Shown here one piece after another: positions 42,705 to 52,989 of a stretch of 64,000 bases of DNA. The notes beneath the pieces were generated by a model that was not told where the DNA came from, ran no database searches, and worked only from the letters and a program-made list of their open reading frames with translations. Source of the DNA: Betaproteobacteria bacterium (lineage in GTDB: Bacteria; Pseudomonadota; Gammaproteobacteria; Burkholderiales; Usitatibacteraceae); the NCBI GenBank assembly GCA_016711875.1, contig JADJSD010000003.1, positions 1 through 64,000 of the forward strand, given 5' to 3'. The first letter of the stretch is position 1; each line of letters begins with the position of its first letter. The translations under genes and the position numbers were made by a program.

Positions 42705-43001
42705 TTGGCGCGACGCAAGAAGGCGAAATGGAAGGCCACCGACCTCCTGCGACGGGCCTTCTTCTTCGTCCTGGGATCGCTCCTCGTGGGTTTTCTCGCG
42801 GTCTTCCTCGAGCAGACGCTTCACGTGTACCTGCCGCGGCACTTCGCCGTCTCGCTCGCGGTGGGCATCGCCGTGGCGGCCACGTTCTGGCTGCTGGGGC
42901 TGCTCAAGCACCCGCCGATGTTCCTGAAGAACGTGCATCCGGTCGCGGCCGGGGTGTGCGCGGGGCTCGGGGTGCATATCGCGCGGTTCTGGCTTCGCTG
43001 A
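42705..43001 (+). CDS. Small two/three-helix membrane protein between sucB and lpdA
   Basis: The 98-residue protein starts at TTG 42705, with a basic N-terminus (ARRKKAKWKATDLLRR) and hydrophobic segments near residues 19-37, 47-66 and 79-95. No named family is recognised. It is set 13 bases after sucB. Its stop is followed by one arm of the GCAGATGAAC repeat. Confidence 0.65.
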   Translation: MARRKKAKWKATDLLRRAFFFVLGSLLVGFLAVFLEQTLHVYLPRHFAVSLAVGIAVAATFWLLGLLKHPPMFLKNVHPVAAGVCAGLGVHIARFWLR

Positions 43002-43014
43002 CGCGGGGCGAGGC

Positions 43015-43052
43015 TTGGGAACCGCAGATGAACGCAGATGAACACAGATGAA
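43015..43052 (+). repeat. Single arm of the GCAGATGAAC intergenic repeat
   Basis: GGAACCGCAGATGAACGCAG and a following AACACAGATGAA lie 14 bases after the small membrane protein. No inverted partner is present nearby, unlike the three other sites. Confidence 0.8.
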
Positions 43053-43101
43053 AGCCGGGGCGCTTGCGTCCGCGGATAAACCTCGAACAGGAACGCCATC
43101 C

Positions 43102-44535
43102 ATGTCCCAGACATTCGACGTCGTCGTCATCGGTGCCGGCCCCGGCGGCTACATCGCCGCGGTGCGCGCAGCCCAGCTCGGCCTCAAGACCGCCTGCATC
43201 GAGGGCTGGGCCAACCCGAAGGGCGAGCTCGCCCTGGGCGGCACCTGCCTCAACGTGGGCTGCATTCCGTCGAAGGCGCTGCTCGCCACGAGCGAGGAAT
43301 TCGAGAAGGCCAACCACCATCTCGACGAGCACGGCATCAGCGTCGCGGGCGTGAAGATCGACGTGGGCCGCATGCAGGCCCGCAAGGACGCCATCGTCGG
43401 CAAGATGACCAAGGGCGTCGAGTTCCTCTTCAAGAAGAACAAGATCACCTGGGTGAAGGGCTTCGGCAAGCTCGTCGCCAACGGGGACCTCTACACGGTC
43501 GAGGTGACGCTCGGGGACAGGAAGGAGTCCGTCCAGGCGAAGCACGTCATCGTCGCCACGGGCTCGAAGGCCCGGCAGCTGCCCAACGTGCCGGTGGACA
43601 ACCAGGCCATCTGCGACAACGAGGGCGCGCTCGCCTTCGGCACCGTGCCCAAGCGCCTGGGCGTCATCGGCGCGGGCGTCATCGGCCTGGAGCTCGGCAG
43701 CGTCTGGCGCCGCCTGGGCGCCGAGGTGACGATTCTCGAGGCGCTGCCGGAATTCCTCTCGCCCTGCGACGAGGCCGTGCAGAAGGAGGCCTGGAAGGCC
43801 TTCACGAAGGAGCAGGGCCTCGAGATCCGCCTGGGCGTGAAGATCGAGAAGGTCTCCACGCGCAAGAACTCCGCGGTGGTGATCGAGTACACGGACGACA
43901 AGGGCCTCGCGCAGAAGCTCGAGTGCGACAAGCTCGTGGTTTCCGTGGGACGCGTGCCCAACACCGACGGCCTGGGGGCCACCAACGTCGGGCTCAAGGT
44001 GGACGAGCGCGGCTTCGTCGAGGTGGACGGGCAGTGCCGCACCAACCTGCCCAACGTCTGGGCCATCGGCGACGTGGTGCGCGGCCCGATGCTCGCGCAC
44101 AAGGCCGAGGACGAGGGCGTGATGGTGGCCGAGCTCATCGCCGGGCAGAAGCCGCACATCGACTACGACTGCATCCCGTGGATCATCTACACCTCGCCGG
44201 AGATCGCGTGGGTGGGCCTCACGGAGAAGAAGGCGAAGGAGAAGGGCATCGCCGTGCGCACGGGCCAGTTCCCGTTCGCCATCAACGGCCGGGCCCTGGG
44301 CACGGGGCAGACGCAGGGCTTCGTGAAGATCGTGGCCGACGCGGCCACGGATCGCGTGCTCGGCGTGCACATCGTCCACGCGCACGCCTCCGACCTGATC
44401 CAGGAGGCGGTGACGGTGATGGAGTTCAAGGGGGCGGCGGAGGACATCGCTCGCATCTGCCATGGGCATCCGACGCTGTCGGAGGTGATGCGCGAGGCCG
44501 CGCTCGCGGTGGACAAGCGCTCGCTCAACTCCTAG
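43102..44535 (+). CDS. lpdA: Dihydrolipoyl dehydrogenase (E3)
   Basis: The 477-residue flavoenzyme reoxidises the lipoyl group of E2 and reduces NAD. It has VIGAGPGGYIAAVRA, the redox disulfide in GGTCLNVGCIPSKAL, the NAD site GVIGAGVIGLELGS and the C-terminal His-Glu pair in CHGHPTLSEVM. The start is ATG 43102 (MSQTFDVV); an upstream in-frame start would add repeat-derived sequence. It completes the OGDH complex genes. Confidence 0.97.
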   Translation: MSQTFDVVVIGAGPGGYIAAVRAAQLGLKTACIEGWANPKGELALGGTCLNVGCIPSKALLATSEEFEKANHHLDEHGISVAGVKIDVGRMQARKDAIVGKMTKGVEFLFKKNKITWVKGFGKLVANGDLYTVEVTLGDRKESVQAKHVIVATGSKARQLPNVPVDNQAICDNEGALAFGTVPKRLGVIGAGVIGLELGSVWRRLGAEVTILEALPEFLSPCDEAVQKEAWKAFTKEQGLEIRLGVKIEKVSTRKNSAVVIEYTDDKGLAQKLECDKLVVSVGRVPNTDGLGATNVGLKVDERGFVEVDGQCRTNLPNVWAIGDVVRGPMLAHKAEDEGVMVAELIAGQKPHIDYDCIPWIIYTSPEIAWVGLTEKKAKEKGIAVRTGQFPFAINGRALGTGQTQGFVKIVADAATDRVLGVHIVHAHASDLIQEAVTVMEFKGAAEDIARICHGHPTLSEVMREAALAVDKRSLNS

Positions 44536-44548
44536 CCCTCCGGGCTGG

Positions 44549-44714
44549 CAAAGCGTTGGAACCGCAGATGAACGCAGATGAACGCAGATGACTTGGGAGG
44601 GCTTGATCCCCGTGCCCATGGTCGCATCGGTACCGTGCATCCGGTCGCACACATTCAAAATGTCACGGGCCATCTGCGTTCATCTGCGTTCATCTGCGGT
44701 TCCAACGCCTTTCG
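44549..44714. repeat. Intergenic inverted-repeat element (GCAGATGAAC family), copy 2
   Basis: The left arm (44549-44592) has GTTGGAACCGCAGATGAACG and two more GCAGATGA units. The right arm (44671-44714) is its complement, ending CGCCTTTCG. The 78-base interior is unique. It occupies the gap between lpdA and zapE, and its right end lies 7 bases before the zapE ATG. Confidence 0.85.
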
Positions 44715-44720
44715 ACATCC

Positions 44721-45938
44721 ATGACCGCGCTGCCTGAAATCCCCGAGTACGAGGACGAAGACCTCGAGCCCGCGGACCCGAACCAGTACTCGGGCCCCCT
44801 CGAGTGGTACTGGCACTTCCAGCAGCGCCAGGACTTCGAGTCCGACAGCGACCAGCTGCGCGTCCTGGAAATGCTCGAGCGCCTCTTCGGCGAGCTCGAG
44901 GACTACCGCCAGTACCGCGCCGGCAGGCTCAACCGCCTGGTGACGAACCTTGGCGCGGGCAGGAGGCCCCCGCGCGGCATGTACATCTGGGGCGGCGTGG
45001 GGCGCGGCAAGTCGCTCATGATGGACGCCTTCTTCAAGGTGAGCCGCCACCGGCGCAAGCGCCGCGTCCACTTTCACGAGTTCATGCGCGAGATCCACGC
45101 CCGCATGCGCGCGCTGCCCGGCACGGAAGACCCGCTCGAGACGATCTCCACCGAGATCGCCCGCGAGCTGCGCCTGCTCTGCTTCGACGAATTCCACGTG
45201 AGCGACATCGCCGACGCCATGATCCTGGCGCGGCTGCTCGAGCTCCTGATCGCCAGGGGCGTCGTCTTCGTGATGACCTCCAACTACGACCCCGACGGCC
45301 TTTACCCCAACGGCCTGCAGCGCGCGCGGTTCCTGCCCGCGATCGAGGTCCTCAAGCGCGACCTCGACGTCGTGGCCCTGGGCGGCGGCACGGACCACCG
45401 GCGCCGCATCCTCGAGCGGCTCAAGGTCTGGTACACGCCGCCGGGCGAGGAGGCCGACGCGCACCTCGCGGATTTCTTCGAGGCCGTCACGAAGGCCTCG
45501 TTCGTCACCGGCGGCACCGTCGAGGCGGGCGGCCGGCCCATCCCTTACCGCCGGCGGGCGAAGGGCGTGGTGTGGTTCGAATTCGCGCCCCTGTGCATGG
45601 AGCCGCATTCGCAGGCCGACTATCTCGAGATCGCGAGCGGCTACCACACCGTGCTCGTCTCCGGCGTTCCGCAGCTCACCAGCGCGCAGACGGACGTGAT
45701 CCGCCGCCTGACGTGGCTGGTCGACGTCTTCTACGACCGCAAGGTGCGGCTGGTGATCTCGGCGGAGGTCCAGCCCGAGGACATCGTCGCGCCCACGAAC
45801 GAGCAGACCGGGCCCGGGCGCATGGTGCGCACCGAGTTCCTGCGCACCGCGAGCCGGCTGCGCGAGATGCAGTCGCGGGACTACTTCGCCCGCAAGCACG
45901 CCTCGGCCGAGAATCCGCAGGTGATGCAGTCGAGGTAG
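44721..45938 (+). CDS. zapE: AFG1-family ATPase, cell-division protein ZapE
   Basis: The 405-residue P-loop ATPase has Walker A GGVGRGKSLMMD near residue 91, and Walker B LCFDEFHVSDIADA. The pairing of FDEFHVSD and DGLYPNGLQR is typical of AFG1/ZapE, which acts on FtsZ at the septum. It sits at the end of the TCA block with the same direction; no good ribosome-binding site is seen in front of the ATG because the repeat arm abuts it. Confidence 0.92.
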   Translation: MTALPEIPEYEDEDLEPADPNQYSGPLEWYWHFQQRQDFESDSDQLRVLEMLERLFGELEDYRQYRAGRLNRLVTNLGAGRRPPRGMYIWGGVGRGKSLMMDAFFKVSRHRRKRRVHFHEFMREIHARMRALPGTEDPLETISTEIARELRLLCFDEFHVSDIADAMILARLLELLIARGVVFVMTSNYDPDGLYPNGLQRARFLPAIEVLKRDLDVVALGGGTDHRRRILERLKVWYTPPGEEADAHLADFFEAVTKASFVTGGTVEAGGRPIPYRRRAKGVVWFEFAPLCMEPHSQADYLEIASGYHTVLVSGVPQLTSAQTDVIRRLTWLVDVFYDRKVRLVISAEVQPEDIVAPTNEQTGPGRMVRTEFLRTASRLREMQSRDYFARKHASAENPQVMQSR

Positions 45939-45994
45939 CATTTCCGGACGATCCGCCGACGTGAACCGCCGCGCCCAGGGAGACCGCATCGACC

Positions 45995-46978
45995 ATGTTC
46001 AAGGCCATCACCCTCACGAAGGACCCTGACGCGTTCGCCGCGCGGGTCGCGCAGCTCGACGAGTCGCAATTGCCGGAGGGCGACGTCACGGTCCGCGTGG
46101 CGTATTCGACGGTCAACTACAAGGACGCCCTGGCGATCACCAACGCGTCGCCCGTGGTGCGGCGCTGGCCGATGGTGGCGGGCATCGACGGCGCCGGTGT
46201 GGTGGAGGTTTCGAGCCACCCCCTCTGGAGGGTGGGCGACGAAGTGATCCTGAACGGCTGGGGTGTCGGCGAGACCCATTGGGGCTGCCTTTCGCAAAGG
46301 GCCCGGCTGAGCGGCGACTGGCTGGTTCGGCTTCCGGCGGGGATGGGCGCGCGCCAGGCGATGGCGATCGGCACGGCGGGCTACACGGCCATGCTTTGCG
46401 CGCTGGCGCTCGCGAAGCAGGGCGTCACCCGCGAGCTCGGCGACGTCCTGGTCACCGGGGCGACGGGCGGCGTGGGCAGCATTGCAGTCGCCATCCTCGC
46501 GAAGTGGGGCTTCCGCGTGGTCGCCTCGACCGGCAAGGCGGCCGAGGCGGATTGGCTCAAGGCCCTGGGCGCCGCGGAGGTCATCGGTCGCGAAACGCTC
46601 TCCCCGCCGGGCAAGCCTCTCCAGAAGGAGCGCTGGGCCGGTGTCATCGATTCGGTCGGGAGCCACACCCTCGCCAACGCGTGCGCGCAATCGAAGTACC
46701 GCGGCGTGGTGGCGGCCTGCGGGCTCGCGCAGGGAATGGACTTCCCGGGCTCCGTGGCGCCCTTCATCCTGCGGGGCGTGCGGCTCATCGGCGTGGACAG
46801 CGTGATGGCGCCCCGGACGGATCGCGAGGAGGCCTGGGCCCGCCTCGCCGCGGATCTCGCGCCGGCCGTCGTGGATTCGATCGCGACGCCGATCGGGCTC
46901 GCCGAAGCCATCGCGAGGGCGCCGGACGTCCTGGCGGCCCGCATCCGGGGCCGTCTCGTGGTGGACGTGAACGCCTGA
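45995..46978 (+). CDS. acuI: Acrylyl-CoA reductase (NADPH) AcuI/YhdH-type
   Basis: The 327-residue zinc-free medium-chain reductase has VNYKDALAIT, PMVAGIDGAGVVE and the NADPH-binding VTGATGGVGSIAVAIL. It reduces acrylyl-CoA to propionyl-CoA, which clears a toxic intermediate. The next gene encodes propionyl-CoA synthetase, which supports propionate or acrylate metabolism. The ATG is at 45995 after a GGGAGACC site. Confidence 0.88.
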   Translation: MFKAITLTKDPDAFAARVAQLDESQLPEGDVTVRVAYSTVNYKDALAITNASPVVRRWPMVAGIDGAGVVEVSSHPLWRVGDEVILNGWGVGETHWGCLSQRARLSGDWLVRLPAGMGARQAMAIGTAGYTAMLCALALAKQGVTRELGDVLVTGATGGVGSIAVAILAKWGFRVVASTGKAAEADWLKALGAAEVIGRETLSPPGKPLQKERWAGVIDSVGSHTLANACAQSKYRGVVAACGLAQGMDFPGSVAPFILRGVRLIGVDSVMAPRTDREEAWARLAADLAPAVVDSIATPIGLAEAIARAPDVLAARIRGRLVVDVNA

Positions 46979-47201
46979 CGGGTCCGGGCTCCGGGTAAAC
47001 CCGGGGGGCGAAGCGACGCCGGTTGAGGCGGATCAACGGCTCGCCCGCGGCGGGCCCTACGCTCCTGAGGATCGACGCCCGCCCGTCAGGGATTCGTAAG
47101 GCCGGGCGTGGCAGCATGCAATACGGGGGCGCCATGCCCCGGCCGAAAGGGCCGCCGCGAAGCACGGCGTGGCCCGCGTGAACCGCCGAACGAGGAGAGC
47201 C

Positions 47202-49093
<1,892 letters not shown>

Positions 49094-49097
<4 letters not shown>

Positions 49098-49708
49098 AGC
49101 GGGCGATCCTCCCGGACGTCCTCGCGCCGGGTCTCGCGCTGGTGTTCTGCGGCACGGCCCCGAGCCGCGCGTCGGCGGCCGCGAAGGCCTATTACGCCAA
49201 GCCGGGCAACCGGTTCTGGCCGGCGCTGCACGCGGCCGGGTTCACGCCGTGGCGCTTCCAGCCGGGCGAGTACGCGATGCTCCGCGCGCTCGGCATCGGC
49301 CTCACGGACCTGTGCAAGGGGCATTCGGGCAACGACGACGAACTGCCGGACGGCAGCCTGGATTCCCGATCGCTGCGTCGCAAGATCCGGCGCTACCGGC
49401 CCCGCATCGTCGCGTTCACGAGCAAGAACGCCGCGCGGGGCTATCTCGGCCGGGAGGTCGCCTACGGTTGGCAGGCGGATGAAGAAGGGTGCACGCGGTT
49501 CTTCGTGCTCACTTCGCCCTCGGGACAGGCCGCGCGATTCTGGGACCTGGCCCCGTGGCGGGAACTGTCGCTCGCTTGGGCCGCCGTCACTTCTTCGGGC
49601 ACGGACCCACGTACTTGCCTTCCATCTTCTGGGTCATGCTCATCTTCTGGCCGCCCTGGGCCATCTGCATCTTCATGTTCATCCGGAAGCCGTCGGGCAC
49701 GAAGGTGA
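49094..49708 (+). CDS. Mismatch-specific (Mug-type) uracil DNA glycosylase
   Basis: The 204-residue frame starts at TTG 49094, overlapping the prpE TGA (TTGA). LVFCGTAPSRASAAAKAYYA, KPGNRFWPALHAAGFTP, GIGLTDLCKGHSG and LTSPSGQA match the Mug/TDG family that removes uracil or thymine from G mismatches. The E. coli Mug catalytic Asn (GINPG) is Ala here, so activity should be judged with care. The last ~38 residues are low complexity and lie antisense to the convergent DUF3617 gene, so the true end may differ. Confidence 0.72.
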
Positions 49709-50033
49709 TGTCGGTGTCCGCGGTCATCGCCATCTCGCCCTTGCACACCATCTTGTAGCTGGCGGTGTTGCCGGACATCCGGAAGTCCTTCATCTGGCAG
49801 TTCTTGGGCATCTCGCCGCCCCTGCCGAGTTGCCCGCCCTCGATGTCCTTGTCCGTGACGCATTGCTGCATGTTCAGGTTCTGCTTGCCCGCGCCGCCGG
49901 GCATGTCCATCTCCATCTTGTACGCGTAGAGGCCCGGCTTCATCTTGCCTTTCATCGCGTCGGCGGGGGACTGCGCGAGGACGGCGGGGGCGGCGACGAG
50001 GGCGGCGAGCGCGAGTAGGGCGGCATTCTTCAT
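49587..50033 (-). CDS. DUF3617 periplasmic protein
   Basis: The 148-residue product has a signal peptide (residues 1-20) and the DUF3617 pattern: MKPGLYAYKMEMDMPGG, a Cys in MQQCVTDKDIE, CQMKDFRMSG, MVCKGEMAMTAD and a Met/Gln-rich end with GPCPKK. Four to five conserved cysteines suggest disulfides. Function is unknown. It is convergent with and overlaps the Mug-like gene by about 120 bases. Confidence 0.85.
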   Translation of the reverse strand: MKNAALLALAALVAAPAVLAQSPADAMKGKMKPGLYAYKMEMDMPGGAGKQNLNMQQCVTDKDIEGGQLGRGGEMPKNCQMKDFRMSGNTASYKMVCKGEMAMTADTDITFVPDGFRMNMKMQMAQGGQKMSMTQKMEGKYVGPCPKK

Positions 50034-50106
50034 GGCGGCGTTCGGAGGGCGGGTTGTCGATGCGACGAGAATACCACCGGCGCGTCGGGGAAGCGCCGCG
50101 GCCCGG

Positions 50107-50112
50107 TAGAAT
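50107..50112 (+). promoter_or_regulatory. -10 element of pabB, leaderless mRNA
   Basis: TAGAAT ends 6 bases before the ATG at 50119. Transcription should start at or next to the start codon, so the message would have no leader. No ribosome-binding site is present in the short gap, in agreement. Confidence 0.5.
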
Positions 50113-50118
50113 TGCGGC

Positions 50119-52092
50119 ATGGCCCGCGCACTCGAACTGCCCTACGACGCGACCACCGGTTGCGCCGAGCGGCTGCCGTGGTTCGAGCGGATCCGCGCGC
50201 TGGGCTGGGCGGTCTACCTCGACAGCGGCGACCGGGCTCGCACGGGCGGGCGCTACGACGTGCTGGCGGCCGCGCCGCGGGCGACGCTCGTCTCGCGCGG
50301 CGGCGAGATCCGCCTCGAGCGCGGCGGCGAGATCTCGCGCTGGCGCGGCAGCGCGTTCGACGGGCTCAAGGCCCTGGCGGCGCCGGCCCGCGGGAGTGAG
50401 GCGGGTTGGCCTCTCGCCGGCGGCACCCTGGGTTATTTCGGCTACGAGCTCGGTCGGGCGGGCGCCAAGTTGCCCGACGCCAAGGCCGGCACCGTGCCGT
50501 TCATGCCGGAGGCCGCATTCGGCCTGTACCCGTGGACGGTCGTCATCGATCACAAGCTCAGGCGGGCGGGCCTCACCTCGCTGGAGGACTTCCCCGAGGA
50601 CGAAGCGCTCCGGATTCGCGAGCGGCTCCTGGCGGGCGAGCCGCCGCCGCGCGAGCCCTTTCGCGTGCTGGGGGACATCGCGAGCACGCTGGAGCGCGAG
50701 GCCTACCTGCCGCGCGCGGCGCGCGTCATCGACTACATCCGGGCCGGCGACATCTACCAGGCGAACCTCACGCGCGAGTTCCGCATCCGCTACCGCGGCG
50801 ACACTTGGGAGTTCTACCGGCGCCTGCACGAGACGAATCCGGCGCCGATGGGCGCCTACCTCGAATTCCCGTTCGGCGTGGTGCTTTCGAGTTCCCCGGA
50901 GCGCTTCATCACCGTCGAGGGCCGCGAGGCCGTGACGCAGCCCATCAAGGGTACGCGCCGGCGGCGGGCCGATCCGGCGGAGGACGCCCGCGTGCGAGCC
51001 GAACTCTCGGCCTCGCGCAAGGACCGCGCCGAGAACGTGATGATCGTCGACCTGGTGCGCAACGATTTCGGCCGCGTGTGCGAGACGGGCAGCGTGGCCG
51101 TGCCGAAGATCTGCGAGCTGGAGAGTTTCGCCACCGTGCACCATCTCGTGAGCACGGTCACCGGCCGGCTCGCGCCCGGCGTCTCGGCGGTCGACCTGCT
51201 CGCGGCCTGCTTTCCCGGTGGCTCGATCACCGGCGCCCCCAAGCGCCGCGCCATGGAAGTCATCGACGAGCTCGAACCCCATCGCCGCGAGGTGTACTGC
51301 GGCGCCATCGGCTACCTCTCGCCCGCGGGCCGCCTCGACATGAGCATCCCGATCCGCACGACCCTCGCGACCGAGGGGGAGCTGCGCTTCTACGCCGGCG
51401 GGGGCATCGTCGCGGATTCCTCGCCCGAGGCGGAATTCGAGGAGACCGAGGTGAAGATCGCGGCCATCCGGCGCGCGCTCTCGCGCTTCGCCTCGCCCTC
51501 GGAGCCGCCGGCCGACAAGGCCGCGATGCGCAAGGCCTGCCTGCTGCGCCGCGACGCGCTCTTCGCCGACGGGAGCGAGGCCTTCTCGAAGGCGATGGCC
51601 GGGCGGCTTCGCTCGATGCCCGAGTACGCGCGCGCACGAACCGTGCTCGCGACGCTCGGCTTCGGCACGGAATGGGACACGCGTCCCTTCGCGAAGGCCG
51701 TGCTCGCCGACGGCAAGCGTCTCGTGCTGCCGCGCGTGGTTCGCTCGCCGCGTTCCCTGGCGCTGCATGCGGTCACGGATCTCGAGGCCGACCTGGTGCC
51801 GGGCATCTGGGGCATCGAGGAGCCCGATCCCTTCCGCGCGGCGCCCGTGGCCCTCGCCGACGTCGACTTCGCCCTGGTGCCCGCGCTCGCCTGCGACGCG
51901 GCCGGCAACCGGCTGGGCTATGGCGCGGGCTACTTCGACCGCTTGCTCTCCGGTGCCGGTCCGCGCACCCTGCTCGTGGTCGCGCTGCCCGACGGTCTCG
52001 TCGAGGGTCGTGTCCCCCACGAGCCTCACGACGTGCCCGTCGACGCGCTCGTCACCGAATCCCGAATCCTGCGCACGAGGAACCTGCCATGA
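50119..52092 (+). CDS. pabB: Aminodeoxychorismate synthase component I fused to 5-formyltetrahydrofolate cyclo-ligase
   Basis: The 657-residue product joins two folate enzymes. Residues 1-460 are a chorismate-using PabB: QPIKGTRRRR (the Lys of PIKGT marks aminodeoxychorismate rather than anthranilate synthase), AENVMIVDLVRNDFGR and GGSITGAPKRRAMEVIDELE. Residues 465-657 are 5-formyl-THF cyclo-ligase: MRKACLLRRDALFAD, LGFGTEWDTRPFAK, LVLPRV and the GYGAGYFDRLL motif near residue 600. PabB usually pairs with PabC, so this partner is unusual. The ATG of folD overlaps its stop (ATGA), making a folate operon. The single reading frame is continuous and no frameshift separates the halves. Confidence 0.92.
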   Translation: MARALELPYDATTGCAERLPWFERIRALGWAVYLDSGDRARTGGRYDVLAAAPRATLVSRGGEIRLERGGEISRWRGSAFDGLKALAAPARGSEAGWPLAGGTLGYFGYELGRAGAKLPDAKAGTVPFMPEAAFGLYPWTVVIDHKLRRAGLTSLEDFPEDEALRIRERLLAGEPPPREPFRVLGDIASTLEREAYLPRAARVIDYIRAGDIYQANLTREFRIRYRGDTWEFYRRLHETNPAPMGAYLEFPFGVVLSSSPERFITVEGREAVTQPIKGTRRRRADPAEDARVRAELSASRKDRAENVMIVDLVRNDFGRVCETGSVAVPKICELESFATVHHLVSTVTGRLAPGVSAVDLLAACFPGGSITGAPKRRAMEVIDELEPHRREVYCGAIGYLSPAGRLDMSIPIRTTLATEGELRFYAGGGIVADSSPEAEFEETEVKIAAIRRALSRFASPSEPPADKAAMRKACLLRRDALFADGSEAFSKAMAGRLRSMPEYARARTVLATLGFGTEWDTRPFAKAVLADGKRLVLPRVVRSPRSLALHAVTDLEADLVPGIWGIEEPDPFRAAPVALADVDFALVPALACDAAGNRLGYGAGYFDRLLSGAGPRTLLVVALPDGLVEGRVPHEPHDVPVDALVTESRILRTRNLP

Positions 52093-52973
52093 CCGCCGCT
52101 CTCATCGACGGAAAAGCCATCGCCGCGAGCGTTCGCGCCGAGACCGCCATCCGCGCCGCCCGCCTCGCCGCGGCCGGCACGGTGCCGGGCCTGGCCGTCG
52201 TCATCGTGGGGGACGATCCCGCGAGCCGACTCTACGTGCGCAGCAAGGCCCAGGCCTGCGAGGCGGCGGGCCTTCGTTCCTGGGTGCACGCGATGCCCGC
52301 CGACACGCCCCTCGAGCGCCTGGTGGCCTTCGTTCACGAACTGAACGGCGATCCGGAAGTGCACGGCATCCTCGTCCAGCTGCCGCTGCCGGGGCGCCTG
52401 GATGCGCGGCTCGTCATCGAGGCGATCGACCCGCAGAAGGACGTGGACGGCTTCCACTACCAGAACGTCGGTGCGCTCGTCGTGGGCGACCCGGCCTTCT
52501 ATCCCTGCACGCCCTGGGGCGTGATGAGGATGCTGGAGCACGAGGGCGTCGCGATCGACGGCGCGCACGCCGTCGTGGTGGGCCGCTCGACCATCGTGGG
52601 CAAGCCCATGGCGCTCATGCTGCTCAACGCCGGCGCGACGGTGACCATCTGCCACTCGCATACGCGGGATCTTTCCGCACAGACGCGGCAAGCCGACATC
52701 CTGGTGGCCGCCGCCGGCCGCGCGCGCATCATCGGCGCCGGCATGGTCAAGGCGGGGGCGACGGTGATCGACGTCGGCATCAACCGCCTGCCGGACGGCA
52801 AGCTCGTCGGGGATGTGGACTTCGAGGCGGTCGCCCCGGTGGCCGCGCGCATCACGCCCGTGCCGGGCGGCGTCGGCCCCATGACCATCGCGATGCTGCT
52901 CGCCAACACGATCCGCTCGGCGGAACGGGCGGCCGGCTTCGCGCTCGCCGCCGGCGAGACCCGAATCGCCTGA
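52089..52973 (+). CDS. folD: Methylenetetrahydrofolate dehydrogenase/cyclohydrolase
   Basis: The 294-residue bifunctional enzyme interconverts methylene-, methenyl- and formyl-THF. It has the Tyr-x3-Lys site (YVRSKAQACEAAG), GILVQLPLP, DVDGFHYQN, the NADP motif VVGRSTIVGKP and PVPGGVGPMTIAMLL at the end. It overlaps the pabB fusion by 4 bases, so its translation is coupled. Its product (methenyl-THF) is also the product of the fused cyclo-ligase. Confidence 0.96.
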   Translation: MTAALIDGKAIAASVRAETAIRAARLAAAGTVPGLAVVIVGDDPASRLYVRSKAQACEAAGLRSWVHAMPADTPLERLVAFVHELNGDPEVHGILVQLPLPGRLDARLVIEAIDPQKDVDGFHYQNVGALVVGDPAFYPCTPWGVMRMLEHEGVAIDGAHAVVVGRSTIVGKPMALMLLNAGATVTICHSHTRDLSAQTRQADILVAAAGRARIIGAGMVKAGATVIDVGINRLPDGKLVGDVDFEAVAPVAARITPVPGGVGPMTIAMLLANTIRSAERAAGFALAAGETRIA

Positions 52974-52989
52974 ACGCAACCGGGAGACG

